From Prinsepia uniflora (lineage: Eukaryota > Streptophyta > Magnoliopsida > Rosales > Rosaceae), in NCBI GenBank assembly GCA_032719365.1, contig CM064871.1, forward strand, positions 70,047,586-70,111,585: a stretch of DNA of 64,000 bases, read 5' to 3'. Shown in pieces: positions 23,981 through 36,573 of the stretch. Below the pieces are notes generated by a model. That model ran no database searches. It worked only from the letters and a program-made list of their open reading frames with translations, and was not told where the DNA came from. Positions within the stretch are counted from its first letter, which is position 1. Every line of letters starts with the position of its first letter. A program made the translations under genes and the position numbers.

Positions 23981-25372
23981 TTCGGGGTCTCAATCCTGAG
24001 TCTCCCCAGGGTCCACCTAGGTTAATGACCCTCCTTAAGGGGCCTTATCCATAATTGCACTTTTAATCCTAAGCTGCGCCCGGGGTAGCCCCTCTCAGGT
24101 AATGCGTCATGATTACTCCAAGATAATACGAGACGTCTGAAGGAGACAATCCACACATAAGGATGGTATATGGAAAACATTCCTTAAATCATCTCAAACC
24201 GTTCCAAAAGGGCTATGCCCGGGATTTCCATAAAACTATCGTAATCCACAAATGGGTCTCGTGCCGAAGTATAACTTTCATAAACCATTTCCACAAATTC
24301 AATTTCCAAATTCAAGGGACTCAACTTGAAATTCCATTTCATAAACCTGCGCCTCAAGCCCGATCATGTAAACTAACTGGGCCTCCGGCCCGATGCCTCA
24401 TGAAATCAAATGGACTCCAAGTCCTAGAGTTCGTAAATCAAATGGGTCTCAAGCCCGATTCCATATTTTCGAATCCAAAATCATACCATTGAACCATTAT
24501 TAAAACCATTATCACGTAGAAATACAGTGTAAAATCGTAAATCTCGAAATACGAGTAAATATGGAAATCACCTCGAAATACGTACAAATATGTAAATCAC
24601 CAATACCACAATCATCATAGAAATCACATGTGTAAAACGTATAAAACAGTTATCATGCATCACCGTTTAGAAATCAATGTCCACTCACAGACCGTCCTAG
24701 CTGCCGCCTCGATATGCATGTCATAAGCCTTCCCGAGGCCAATTCACCGTCTCCAGAACTTTTGAAACTTCCCAAATCATATCAATGGTTACTAACGGAC
24801 TCAATAAGGTTACATCTAAAACCTAGGAACAGTTTCGGCCCGGGAACGCATCCCAAACATGTTTCTTGAGGCATTAAACCCAATTTTGACCAACTTAACT
24901 ATCTCTGATCGACATGAAACCACTGCCATTAGATTCATATCGTTGAAACCTAAAAGATGGTAGTGGTCCCACCTTAATTACTATTCACACGCGCCAGGTC
25001 AATGCTGCTACAGTAATGATGATGTCATCACTGACAGGTGTTAGATGACACGTGTCATGCTGTGATTGGTTGCTGGTCTGACATGTCTGACATGATGACA
25101 TTAGCATGCTGACATTCGGCCGGGTTAGCCCGAAACCCTACAACTAGGTCACCTTGACCCGTGGCTGGATCCGGCCGGTTCTCCCAACTCCGGCCACTAT
25201 TTCCAGTGTGGTTTGTCCCATTCTACTCGTCTAAGCTTAATCTAAGGGTCTATGGACTCAAAAACTAGTAAAAAGGTCGAGATTTATACCTTGGATTTAA
25301 AAACCCGCACCCCAGTTTCCAGTCGTCCTCCTTGTTGACTCAGACTACCCCGTGCCTCAAAACCAGGCTCAA

Positions 25373-28325
25373 TGACATGACCCATCCCAATCCCCCCGGG
25401 ATTAACAAGGGATGTGTCATAATCCCGTCTGACACGAAGTGTCAGACAAGTGATAATTTAAAACCTTTAACCCGACCGACTTCCAAAGCGGTCCAGGATC
25501 TGGTGGAGGAGTGTGATGTCTCGGTCTCTGCTACAGTCCTCATCCGAGATCAACCTGAAGGGCATTAAAAACCAGAAAAGATTGTGAGTGGACGAAAAGT
25601 AATAGTTTAACAAAACACATTTCATAAAACATATTTATGTCTTTCACTAAAAAGCAAGCATGTATAGGAAAACCATTTATCAAACCACATATTCAAATAA
25701 ACATTGTTAGGGTCTCAGTCCTAATTTCCTTAATTCAAAACATACGAGCCCCTGCCCAAAACCATTTACACAAATCCATAATTCATTTTAGCCATATGTG
25801 GGAACTCAGCCTAAAACCGTAAATCCAAATATGTGAGTCATTGCCCAAATCCATTTAATATTCCCAAAACAGAATTTCATCAAAATCCAAGAAATCATGT
25901 TCACCAATATATATATCATATAACCAATCCTGTCACGGTTTCTAAAGCTACGGGCGTGCTACCCGGGGTCTCAAATCCCAAGTCTCCCCAGGATCTACCC
26001 AGGTCAATGTCCGCAGATCAATGACCCTCCCTGGGGGTTATAATCCATAATAGCCTTCCTGAGAGTAAGGTACCCAACGAGGGCGACTCCACTCAGATAG
26101 TGCTCGTGAATACTCCGGGGTCCACCCAGGCCAACGACCCTCCCCAGAGGAGACAATCCATAAATATATAAGGATGGTATATGAAAAATCATTTTGAAAT
26201 CATTCTCAAAACCTTTTAAAGGTTCATGCCCGGTCCCCATAAACCGTCATGAAACTAGAAATCCATCAATTCCAAATCCAAATCCGTTTAGGGTCTCTGA
26301 ACCCAAAATCACATATATAAACCGTAACTGGGACTCAAGCCCGATTTCGTAAACCAACTGAGCCTCGTGCCCGATTTCGTAAACCAACTGGGTCTCGTGC
26401 CCGATTCGTAAATCAATTGGGCTTCGTACCCGATTCGTAAAAACCAACTGGGCCTACAGCCCGATACCTTATTAATTCAAATGGACTCTAAGTCCGAGAG
26501 TTTGTAAATCAAATGGGTCTCAAGCCCGATTCCATGTTTTCAATCCGAAATCGATTCACGAACCAATTGGGCCTCTAGCCTAATAACGTAACTAAATGGA
26601 TTTCAAATCTGAGGGTTTCCAAAACAAATGAGTCTCGTGCCTGAGTTTACCTTTTCAAATCCAAAACCATTTTATTAAACCATTACTGAAACCATAGGCA
26701 CGTATAATCAGTGAAAAATCGTAAACCTCGATATTCGTGCAAATACGTAAATCACCTCGAAATACGTTAAATCATATAAATCACCAATATCCAAATCATC
26801 ATCATAGGATCACATATGTAAAACATATAAACATTTATGCATGCATCACAGTTTAGAAATCAAGATCCACTCACAGACCGTCATACGCTGCCACTTCGAT
26901 TTGAGTGCCGTAAGCCTCCCTGGGCTAATCACTGTCATCGGGACTCCCAAACCTGTCCAAATCGTACTAGAGGGTTACTAACTACCTTATTAACCTCTCA
27001 TTGAAGCCCCGTAATTTTTTTTCGAATTTTTAACTATTTTTAAAATCGATCCTAAACCTCCGGACACCCCGAATCCTATCGAAACGATGTCCGATCGACT
27101 CGAAACCAGTCCCAAAATGTTTGTTACATTGATTAGATGAAAAGTTGTGTTGAACACTTCCCTAGGAACAGTGCCACACGCCTTCAAGCACCGCCCAAAG
27201 GGGCTGCGCGTGGGCCTCACGCCCCTGTACTGTTCACTATCTTCAACCTCTGGTCGACCGGTTCAGACCAGTTCAGATCGGTTCGGTCCAACCGAACCGG
27301 TGGTCACGGTCCTTGGCCATTCCTCACCCGTTTTCGACCTGTTTTCCTCCATTTTAATCCCTATAGGTTCTTCTAACCAATTCCTATCCATTTATGCTTT
27401 CAAACTCACAAAAACACGTCAAAACCAAACCTCCAAGATCGAATAACGGCGACGGCCCCTGCAACCTCCTACTGCCGTCGTCTCCAGCCACATCCAGCCT
27501 TGGTTCTGGTCCCATTCAACTCGTCTAGGTCCCTAGATCGTGCTAGAATCATTAGGAACTCGAAACAACATCCAAAACTCATTTTCCAATTTCGAACCAA
27601 ACCTTACCTCGCGGTTTTTCGGTTCTCCTCCGCTGTGGCCACCGTCGTGGCCCGTTGTCCATCACTACGTCGTCCCAGTCACTCTCAGTCTCTCACTATC
27701 TCAGTCACACTCACGGTTGCACACACGAACACATATGAAAATGGTGGTGAGGTGGTGTATGGTGTTCAGGTTTGAAAAAGAAAGAAAAAGGATGAAGTCT
27801 GATGAAGATAATAAGAAGAGAGATGAACGGTGGAGATGAGAGGGGGAGGTAGAGATGAATGGCTGGGATGAGAGGTGGGTGGAATTAATTATAAAAAAAT
27901 TAGGATAGTACTATTTTAATTAGTTATATCCACTTTTTAGGGTTAATGACCAATGGAATGAGTGACACTTGTCACTCATCCAGGGGTCCCACATAAATAT
28001 CTGTCCAATCAGATTTGAATATTATTTTAATCGAATCCCGAGCTGCAAATCCCCAATTTTACTCCCGTGACCATAACTTTCCCATCGAACGTCTGATTTT
28101 GATGTGTCGTCTGTCTACGGACTCGTGACGTTCCGATCTACATCACGGTCACCAGTCCTCGTACGTTTGACTCCCCGAGTAAAAAGTCAACATTTTACCC
28201 ACGATCAGGGGTAAAATGGTCATTTTGCACCGTCTGGCCGATTTTGCTCAACTAATCACTGATTAACCTCACTAACCCATCATTAGTCACTAATCTAAAC
28301 TCGAAATTTAGGATGGGTCGTTACA
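25373..28325 (-). mobile_element. Solo LTR B nested in LTR C
   Basis: A 2953-bp LTR in minus orientation. The plus strand begins TGACATGACCCATCCC and ends GGATGGGTCGTTACA, with TSD CTCAA on both sides (25368-25372, 28326-28330). It contains (plus strand) a run of about 25-bp units of the form aactgggtctcgtgcccgatttcgta (26,330-26,600). It shares with other copies the TCGATCGGACATCGTTTCGAT block (minus strand, near 27,080). Confidence 0.9.
26330..26600. repeat. Imperfect ~25-bp tandem repeats inside LTR B
   Basis: Successive units contain an AACTGGG...GCCCGAT core followed by a few variable bases such as TTCGTAAACC. Homologous runs occur in the LARD LTRs (37,520-37,625; 44,150-44,265) and in LTR F (47,755-47,990), where units read CTGGGCCCCTGGCCCGAT. 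Copy number differs between LTRs, as expected for slippage. Confidence 0.7.
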
Positions 28326-28862
28326 CTCAATGTGTTCGCTCCTGTCCTTAGAATCATTCCCAACACACAAAAATGACCCATACACGTCAAAACTGAATGT
28401 TTCGAAAGTGAACAGAAATGGGTGGTTCTCGGGTTTTCTGGCCTACCTTGATCGTGGGTCCTCCAGTCGACTCCTCAGGCGTCCATACCTCCTTCTGGGT
28501 CTAGCCTAGTAAGGGTTTGAGGTGAGTTCGTGTGGGTTGGACGGTTTGAGCTTTGGATGTGGTTTTGTTCTTCACGGGTTTAGGTGGTGCACGAGTTGGA
28601 AAGATTATGGGAGATGAGCTGTTGATGTTGAAGATGATAAAGATGATGGAGATGAAGGGTAAGGATGAGTGGTAAGTAGATTAGATGAAGATGATGGAGG
28701 GTGGGGGGTTTGTGAAATGGGGGTTTTAGGTTTTTTCTCTTCACGAGGAATATGGGAGAGAGATAAAGTTCATGATGATAGAGATGAATGATCAGATGAA
28801 AGGAATGAATGGTGAGGATGAGGGAATTGAGACAGAGATGAACGGTTGAGGGGTGTGAGACG

Positions 28863-29586
28863 TGTCAGGACCTGACCCTCCTCGGTCAGGATCCGACTCA
28901 TCTAGCACGATATTGTCCGCTTTGGGCCTCCTTGCCCTTACCCTCACGGTTTTGTTTTCGAGAGCTCACGATGCAACTTTCTAGGGGGTCACCCATCATG
29001 GAATTGCACCAGCTTCAACTCGCTTAACTTTGGGATTCTAATCCCCCCCCCCCCCCCCAAAGCCACTTGAGCTCCTGAAACGCCTCGTGCTAGATAGGTG
29101 TGTGCCTACACCTTTAAGGCACACCACCATTCCCCTCCTAGACCATTGCCCCCTCGCAGGAATGTGGGATCGTTCACCATTCCCTCCAGGACACGGATCT
29201 TACCATCCACCCCCCTTAAGGCCTAGCGTCCTCGCTAGCACACTTCTCGATCGAGGTCTGGCTGTGATACTATTCTTTCAGGACCCGACTCATCTAAGAC
29301 GATATTGTCTGCTTTGGGCCTCTTTGCCCTTGCCCTCATGGTTTTGTTTTTGGGAGTTCACGGTGCAACTCCCCAGGGGGTCACCCATCATGGAATTGCA
29401 CTAGCCTCAACTCGCTTAACTTTGAAGTTCCAACCGAATCCAAAGCCAATGAGCTCCCAAAAGGTATCGTGCTAGATAGGTGTGTGCCTACACCTTTATA
29501 GCGCACCACCATTCCCCTCCTAGACCATTCCCTCCTCGCAGGAATATGGGATCGTTCACCATTCCCTTCAAGACACGGGTCTTACA
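28863..29586 (-). mobile_element. Cassandra-like 5S-rRNA TRIM, older copy
   Basis: Two ~310-340-bp LTRs (about 28863-29204 and 29276-29586) flank a ~70-bp interior. The minus strand carries 5S-rRNA-like Pol III promoter pieces: AAGTTAAGCGAGTTG (A box) and GATGGGTGACCCCCTGG (intermediate element and C box). Flanking pentamers AGACG (28858-28862) and AGATG (29587-29591) look like a TSD with one CpG-type C-to-T change. The right LTR lacks ~22 bases near its start and the primer site is degraded, so this copy is older than the one at 59209. A 15-C run lies near 29,044. Confidence 0.8.
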
Positions 29587-29690
29587 AGATGAGCCAATAG
29601 AAAGCAAGATCCATAAAATGGGGAAAAAACAAGATCCATTAAATAATGAGCCAATAGAAAGCAAGATCCATAAAATGTGGAAAAAGCAGT
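29587..29690. repeat. Tandem duplication in LTR C
   Basis: Two near-identical ~55-60-bp units containing GAGCCAATAGAAAGCAAGAT and CCATAAAATG lie head to tail just right of the TRIM. The duplication is within the host LTR. Confidence 0.65.
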
Positions 29691-30264
29691 CGTGGGTCCA
29701 TAATTATTGCTCATATTCCATTATTTTAATATTATATTGGTTTGATGTTTTGGTCATAAGTTTAGTCGATTCTAGTTCCGTGACCATAATTTTTTCGTCG
29801 AACGTCCATTTTCGACGTGCCGCCTGTCTACAGATTCGTGACATCCCGATCTACGTCACAGTCATCGGTCCTCGTATGTTTGACTCACCGAGTCAAAAGT
29901 CAACATTTTGTCCAATTCCAGGGGCAAAATGGTCATTTTACACCGTCCGTCTGAATTCTCTCAACTCACCCCCGATTACTCATACTAAATTCATAACTAA
30001 TTAATATTTAATTTTGATATTCGGGGACGTGTCGTTACAATATTTGCATCACTTATTGACTGCTTTCTCTCTGTCCTTTTCTCTTATACTGTATTTATAA
30101 GAAATATAATATAATTATACTCAGTACGACCATATGTTTGTTGAATTGGATTCTCTTGTGTTAATTTCTTAATGAATTGTTTATTCCCGGTTTTCTGGAT
30201 TGTTAGATAACATTCAAATACATGCTCTTCAGAGAAGGCAACAAATAAGACGAGTTGTTTATTC

Positions 30265-31513
30265 ATGATTTCTCGCACTTACATTTGTTCGTCACTTCCA
30301 CCTCTGAAACTTCCTCATTCGCCAAACCCATGTCAAAGTGAGGTCCTATTTCTGTCAGAAAACCAATGTACGTCATCATCTCCACTTGCCGCTGACAGCA
30401 TCATCGTTTATGCAAATCTTCAAGCTGGTTCAGGGTATTGTTCTACCTCTCTCATTCTTGCCTTTTATTTTATTTCTTTTTCCAATTACCTTTTCCCTTC
30501 CAATTATAATTTTCGAACTAAACCCTAAGTAGTGTTGAATTTAACGTTGAGATGAGAATAATGGTTGCTACTTTTCGCACAATCGGAGTATGGAATTGGG
30601 AAATTTCCAAATCGAGGTTGATATGAGATTATTTGTTCTTCCTTTTTTGATTTTTTGCCTTCCACTCTCAATTTTTGATTCTTTGGTGTTTTTTTTTTCA
30701 AACTGTGGAGGTTGATATTAATCAATAACAATGGTTCATTATGTTAATGTTTGGAGTCAGATCTTCACTTCACTCATTAGTGGTCTATTTTTTTCTTCAC
30801 AAAATCTTGATTTCGTATTGACATTGATTTGGGGTTTTTTTTTTCTCGCATATTCTCTGAAAAGTTCGGTGCTACTATGAGGTAATTCATTTTCCTCTTA
30901 TAGCTTCTCTCACGTACACACTTAAATGTTTGTTCCATGATTTTATTTTTAAAGTTCATTCCAAGTTTCAATTTCAAATTTAGTTAAAGACTTTTGATTA
31001 TGCAGATTTTCTTTTCTAAGCTGATAGTTTCTGTCATCTATTCAGTTAGTAGTTTGTTTTGTTATTTTGGTTACACATTAGGATTTCTTTTTTATTTTAT
31101 TTTTGCAGGTCGGTTCTTGCCGCCTTTAATTGCCAATGTTCAATTTGTGGCCACTTTTAGCGCTTTCTCAACAGGTCAATACTTTTTTCAAGTCATATTA
31201 CAATGTCTCTCAAATCTCTCCTCCATCTCTCTTTCTTTAAACATGTCCTCACTCCACACATACATTTCGTTTTCGTCACTTCCACCTCTAATATATTGAT
31301 GGATCGATATATTAATATTGCTATTGAGTTGCTAATAAGGATTAGTGTTGCTATGTAATAACTTCGTACATTTGTCCAGTCTTTTTTAATGATAGTTTCA
31401 TTTTTTATGTACGTAGTATAATAATCCAGGTAAACGGAAGGAATGTTATACACAAAAGCAGTTGGAGGAGGTTCGAAGTGAATGGGTAGCTCAGGTTATA
31501 AAGTGGGTTTGAC
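30265..31513 (+). pseudogene. Exon-like gene fragments inside the CACTA element, right part
   Basis: Unrecognised family. Exon-like piece 1 is 30265-30434, starting MISRTYICSSLPPLKLP and ending TCAGG|GTATTG; it is Ser/Leu/Pro-rich like a plastid-targeting peptide. Piece 2 is 31109-31174, bounded by TTTTGCAG and GTCAAT, encoding RFLPPLIANVQFVATFSAFS. Piece 3 is 31430-31513, after AATCCAG, encoding KRKECYTQKQLEEVRSEWVA and ending in TGA. Pieces 2 and 3 join in phase (both phase 1). Piece 1 ends in phase 2 and does not join piece 2 directly, so an exon is missing or the copy is damaged. I read this as a captured host gene fragment. Confidence 0.35.
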
Positions 31514-32124
31514 ACCTTAGGTGTTTTTGTTTGATCTTCTAGTATTCACTTTAATTATCTAGTATAATTTGAATTTTACTTTAACATGAACATGTGATAT
31601 GAGTAGCATATGATACATTATGAGTAATGTTCACTTGGATTTGATGTACTAGATTCATAACTATTTCTAGTATTATGAAGTTGTAAGCACACTTTTATTT
31701 AATTAATGACATGAATCAATAGTTACTTTTCCAAAGCAACAATGCATATTTATAGAATTATTAATGTCTTTAATTTCAATCCTTTAAAGTCGGTGAATAT
31801 GCAAAAAGAGATGTCAAATACACAAAAAGCTTACAAAAAATTATAAAAAACCGATGTTGGTAGTTTATAACAACATCAGTTTGAACAAAAAACTGAAGCC
31901 TATGCTATAAAAATTGCATCAATACTTTATAATATCTGAAGTCTTAAGGAAAAATTAACATCACATTATTATTAAATACTGAAGTTGTAATAATAATACA
32001 ACATCGAGTTTTAAGTTGAGACTGATGTCATTAAGTACAGAAGGCATCAGGTGTAAAGAAGCGACTGATGTCATTACCCACATAAGACATTAGAAGTCAA
32101 CGCTTTTAATTTAATTGAAGGGTC
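31514..32124. other. CACTA interior and subterminal repeats
   Basis: No gene. From about 31,850 it holds degenerate accgatgt, actgaagt and gacatca units in both orientations, matching the subterminal repeats on the far side of solo LTR D. Confidence 0.5.
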
Positions 32125-32129
32125 ATAGA

Positions 32130-34903
32130 TGACAGGACCCGCCCTGATCCCACAGGGACCACAAGGGGACGTGCCCTGCTCCCGTCTGACAGCCAATAAT
32201 TCATACAAATTTTTAACCTCAAAACATCAAATGCATAAATGACCAAATTAAAGTTATACATCAAATCCGAATTAAACAGATGTCAGACAAGGGATGAAAT
32301 CCAAAATTACAAGTTGCGAGCACGACTCTAAAATAAACCTGCGGGTAAACCACCCAACAGGGGTTCAGGTACGCAGAAGTAGATCTATGCCTCAGCCTCA
32401 GGTTCCTCCTCTACCTCAGTATCATGACCTAGAGGGGTTACCAAAACATTAAGGGTGAGTGGACCGAAACTCAAGTTTATAAAATCATTTGATAAGTAAA
32501 ACATATAATCTACCCCTCCGTTTTCCAAACATGCATGCAACCGAATTTAAAACCATCAATCATATAATATGAACCATAAGGCATATAGTAAAATCGTAAA
32601 CATAATTTTAGCCACTGCACTATACACTCCAATCCGACATCCCTGATGTCTGACGTCCCTGACGTCCAATAAGGTCACAATCACAAGGCTACGCGTGCCA
32701 CTCGGGTCTCAATTCCGAGTTCCATCCCCGAACCCTGTTCGGTTACAGCATCCCCGATGCTTAGCGTCATAGACGCTGGACGTACTAGACGTCTGTGACC
32801 TCTCCGGGGTACCTCATCCGGAGGAGACAATATAACATGGAAGGATCTATACAGTGCAGTACCAAATACATTTTATTGATATCCACATGCAAACATATAT
32901 GTATACATAGGTAAAATCTGAACCGATCGTTACGTTTCATCAAACGGGTCTCATGCCCAAATACCGTGAAACGTGCCATAACCGAAATTTCAATATCATC
33001 AAAACCATTTATTGATTCCAGCATGTGAACATATAAGTAAATCAGAAAACATTTAAGCATGCAAGGGTTTAATGAAATCGGGCCCACTCACAGTACAATC
33101 CTGCTAGGAACCGAACGTATACCCTCGTCCTGGTACAAATGTACAATCCCTGTCAAGTCCAAAGTATTCGTAAAGGTCAATTTAAACCCCTAACATTCAA
33201 CCATGAAACCCTAGACCAAAACTGACCCGGAAAAGCCGCCCGAACGCGCTTCCCAAGGCAATCAACCTCATTTTGACCAACTTAATGATCTCCGATCGAC
33301 CCGAAACCACCGCCATTGGATCCGGATCGTCGAAACCTAAAGAATGGTGGTGGTCCCACCAAAAGTACTGTTCACACGCGCCCCCACGCGCCTGGTCAAC
33401 CCTCAGGTCAACTGTGCTACAGTACTGCTGACGTCAGCATGACGTCATCACTGACAGTGTCAGAGGACACGTGTCAGCAGTCCATTGGTCCCTGGTCTGA
33501 CAGTTTCTGACATGATGACGGTATCATGACGTCACTGCTGACATCAGCATGATGACGTCATCAGCTACAGTAACCGGGTCAGAGAACCGGGTCACCGCAG
33601 ACCCACGGCTCGACCCGATCACAGATCGTGATTCCAACCACCATTTCAGGTGGGATTTGTTCCTATGGACTCGTCTCTACCTCATCAATGGTTCTGTGCA
33701 AAGAAACTAGATTTTAGGTTTAAATAAGCTACCTGAAAATCGACGGGAAGGTTGGCTGCCGGTTCTGGTTATCTTCTCCGGCAAGCCGTCGAGTTTCCAG
33801 CCACGGTCCTTGGTTCAAACTGGTCGTCAAGGTCCCCTAAATGTGTCATAACAACAAACAAACAATTCCAACGTAAAAAACGGACGTTTCGAATTAGGGA
33901 AGGAAATCGGGCACTCACGGGTTTTTCGTCCTATCGCCGCCGTGTCGCCGCCGTACGCCGCCTAGTCTAGTTCCTGGTCGTCCTGTCGTCACAGAGAACC
34001 CCACCGTACGTTGGTTCGAATCCAGGTGTGAAGGTTTGGATGGTTTGGGTGGTTTGGGTGGTTCGGGTTTCTTCTCGGGTCTGGGGGAAATCCGGCCGTG
34101 CAGGGTGGCCGTGGAGTGGTGGCCGGCGTCCGGGGGTGGCTGTTGGCTGCCTGGGGGTGTGAGGTTGAGTGGCGAGGGCTGGTGAGTTGGTTCCAAGAGG
34201 TAATCGTGCAATCGGGTTGAGAAAATGAAAACATAGATGTATGGTCTTATGGATTTTAATACAGATCATGCATAAGGAATCAAGGGCCGAGATTGAATCT
34301 CAGAAATGAGATCAATGGTGAGGATTAGATCTGGAGATTTTCAGATCAAGGGCTGTGATTAAAAGGGGTTTTAAATCTTAAATAATGCTTAGTGGAGCTT
34401 GATCCAATCTAACCAATGAGTGATTGACACTTGTCACTCACCAGGTGTCCTCCAATCAGCTTTCCAGAATAAAATATTTGACACGAAAACCGAGACACGA
34501 ACCTCCCGATTTCACGTTTCTGACCATAACTTCCTCGTACGAAGTCCGATTTCGGCGTGCCGCCTGTCTACGGATTAGGACGTCGAGACCTACCTAACGG
34601 TCCTTGAGTCGCGTGAAAATTAGTTGTCAAGCGAAAAGTCAACATTTTTGCCCCTAACGTCCAAATTACGGTAATGCCCATGAACTTCCGATAGTCGTAA
34701 CTTTTTCCCTGATCGTCCGAAATGGACGAGCCACCTGTCTATGAACTCGTGACATCCCGGACTACGTCACGGTCATAGGTCAAAGTCCATTTAACCCACT
34801 AATCAAAAAGTCAACAATTTGGCCATACCAATCACAAGGGTAAAAGCGTCAATTCACACATTAAATTACAATATTAAAATCTTCGAATTTCCAGGGTGTT
34901 ACA
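32130..34903 (-). mobile_element. Solo LTR D
   Basis: A 2774-bp LTR in minus orientation, plus strand from TGACAGGACCCGCCC to CCAGGGTGTTACA, with perfect TSD ATAGA (32125-32129, 34904-34908). It interrupts the CACTA subterminal repeats. It carries a hairpin cassette at 32,636-32,835 and four TGACGTCA sites (33429, 33440, 33527, 33553). It is the closest relative of solo LTR A, in opposite orientation. Confidence 0.9.
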
Positions 34904-35068
34904 ATAGACATCAGATATGACTTAAAACCGATGTTGTAGGTGGAATACACTTCAGTTAAAAACCGAAGTCTATTCTTATAGAAACAGCATCGACTCCTAA
35001 TACCTCGGTTCAAATCCCCAATAGACTTTGGTTAAAAACCGAAGTCTATGATCAAATTTGGCGTAGTG

Positions 35069-35593
35069 CACCAGATACTCATATCTCCTAAAATATATAT
35101 ATTTTTTCTAATGAATTTCATGCAAAAACATCATTACACATTAGCTTAAATGATCATGATGAGATCTGTTATTGAATCATTGTTTTCAAATAATTATCTT
35201 TTGTGTCCTCTTTTGGCTCGCTTTTTTCTTTCCCTGCAACCCTAAATTCCATAAATCCCAGCTCTTTTACACACTGATATCATCCAGAGAAGATACCCTC
35301 TCTGGAAAATATGTGGGGGTCTTTCCTGTTCTTTTTCCCTGGATATGGAGTTTTTAACTCTGTTATTCTGCAGAAGCTTTTTCGTAAGAGAAATAGTGTA
35401 CATGAATGCATGGGACCCGTTTAGGTCATAAAAGAGTGCTTGCAATTCCAACTCTTTGTCTTTCCATCTCCATGAATTTGAATGGTTTTAAAGATGCTGA
35501 TCTTAATGGGTAGACCTTGACCTTTCATCTATAGGGTGTACTAATTAATATATGGTTAGGACTATTGTGAAAAATCAGACCTCGCACGGTAGG
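35069..35593. other. Short intergenic stretch between two DNA transposons
   Basis: Host-like DNA between the right end of the CACTA element and the TAA target of the Harbinger-like element. The only frames are short (35172-35357 +, 35242-35451 -) and lack family features. Confidence 0.4.
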
Positions 35594-36573
35594 TAAGAGC
35601 ATGTCTAATGGGAGCAAGGTGGTCAGGGCTAGGCACAATATAGCCTCTAGCCCCTGAGTTTGAAGTTCTAACGGAAGAAAGTTTGGACTGGGCAAGGCTT
35701 GCCCTGGGGCAAGAATAGCCTCCCTTCATGCCCGAGCTGGGCAGTTGGCCCACTAAGCAAAGAACAACCCAACAACTACTTGCTCATTCGTCGGCGTGAA
35801 GCCATCGTTAGCTGGAAATTGCCATTTTCGGCCGAGTTCCAAGATTTTTCTCAAATCCTCACGCTTCAACCATTTTCTGAAAATAATAGTCTAAAACATC
35901 AAGAAAAACTTGCACATAATTTGAATCTAAATTAAAGCCAAACAAAATTGAGCAATCGCGAACTAAAATCCTACGGCATGACGAAAGGAGAAAAAGATTA
36001 GCTCGAAAGAGATAGATAGGAGTTCTTACCATTGGTGACAGGACCTATCCCAAATCCCCCGGGATTAACGCAGGATGTGCCATACTTCCGTCTGACACAA
36101 AGTATCAGACAAGGGATAACTCGAAACCTCAGCCCACTAGGAGCTTCCAAAGCGCGCCATGATCGGTGGAGGAGTGTGATGTCTTGCTCTTAGCTACAAC
36201 CCACATCCGCGATCAACCTGAAGGCCATTAAAACCATTAAAAGCTGAGAGTAGACGAAAATAAATAATTCAATAAAAATAGATTTCATAAGAAGACATTT
36301 GTGCCCTTCACTAAAAAGCATGCATGCATTCATTCAAAAACCAATAATCAAACCATTTACTTTAGTTAAATCATTAGGGCCTTAGCCCAAAACCATAAAT
36401 CCAAGTATGTGGGAACTCAGCCCAAAATAGTAAATCCAAGCCATGTAGGTCCTTGCTTAAATCCATTAACACAGAAATCCAAATCAAATGTCCAGTAAAT
36501 CCATAGATCACGAATCCAATCAACCACAATTACATACCAATCCTTGGCATTCCAGATACCTGGCGTCCCAGAC

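Larger units (their letters stand above)
20534..30039 (-). mobile_element. Solo LTR C (outer), broken by three nested insertions
   Basis: Gypsy-type LTR in minus orientation. The plus strand starts TGATACGATTCATCCC and ends GGGGACGTGTCGTTACA. The 5-bp TSD ATATT is present on both sides (20529-20533, 30040-30044). Removing nested LTR A, LTR B and the TRIM with their TSDs leaves about 2.96 kb, the size of the other LTRs here. It has diverged most from its relatives: sites that are TGACGTCA elsewhere read TGATGTCA or TGACATTA here (about 25,010-25,120). That fits an old, methylated copy. No internal domain flanks it, so it is a solo LTR. Confidence 0.85.
17775..35068. mobile_element. Putative non-autonomous CACTA transposon split by nested LTRs
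   Basis: The left end reads CACTACGC (17775) and the right end GGCGTAGTG (to 35068). The two ends align as inverted repeats over roughly 25 bases, including ATAGAC(A/T)TC about 20 bases in. Flanking trinucleotides are CAT and CAC, a 3-bp TSD with one transition. Subterminal zones (17,780-18,000; 31,850-32,110; 34,905-35,060) carry many copies of aaccgaagtctat-like units and their complements, as CACTA ends do. Removing solo LTRs C and D with their TSDs leaves about 5.0 kb. I see no transposase. The interior instead holds gene-like pieces (see 18420-19370 and 30265-31513), so it may be a gene-capturing CACTA. Confidence is limited because the two ends are diverged and far apart. Confidence 0.5.

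Noticed and set aside
29480..30004. 174-aa frame across the TRIM/LTR C junction
   Set aside because: It starts in the TRIM LTR and runs into the host LTR across an insertion border, so it cannot be an ancestral gene.
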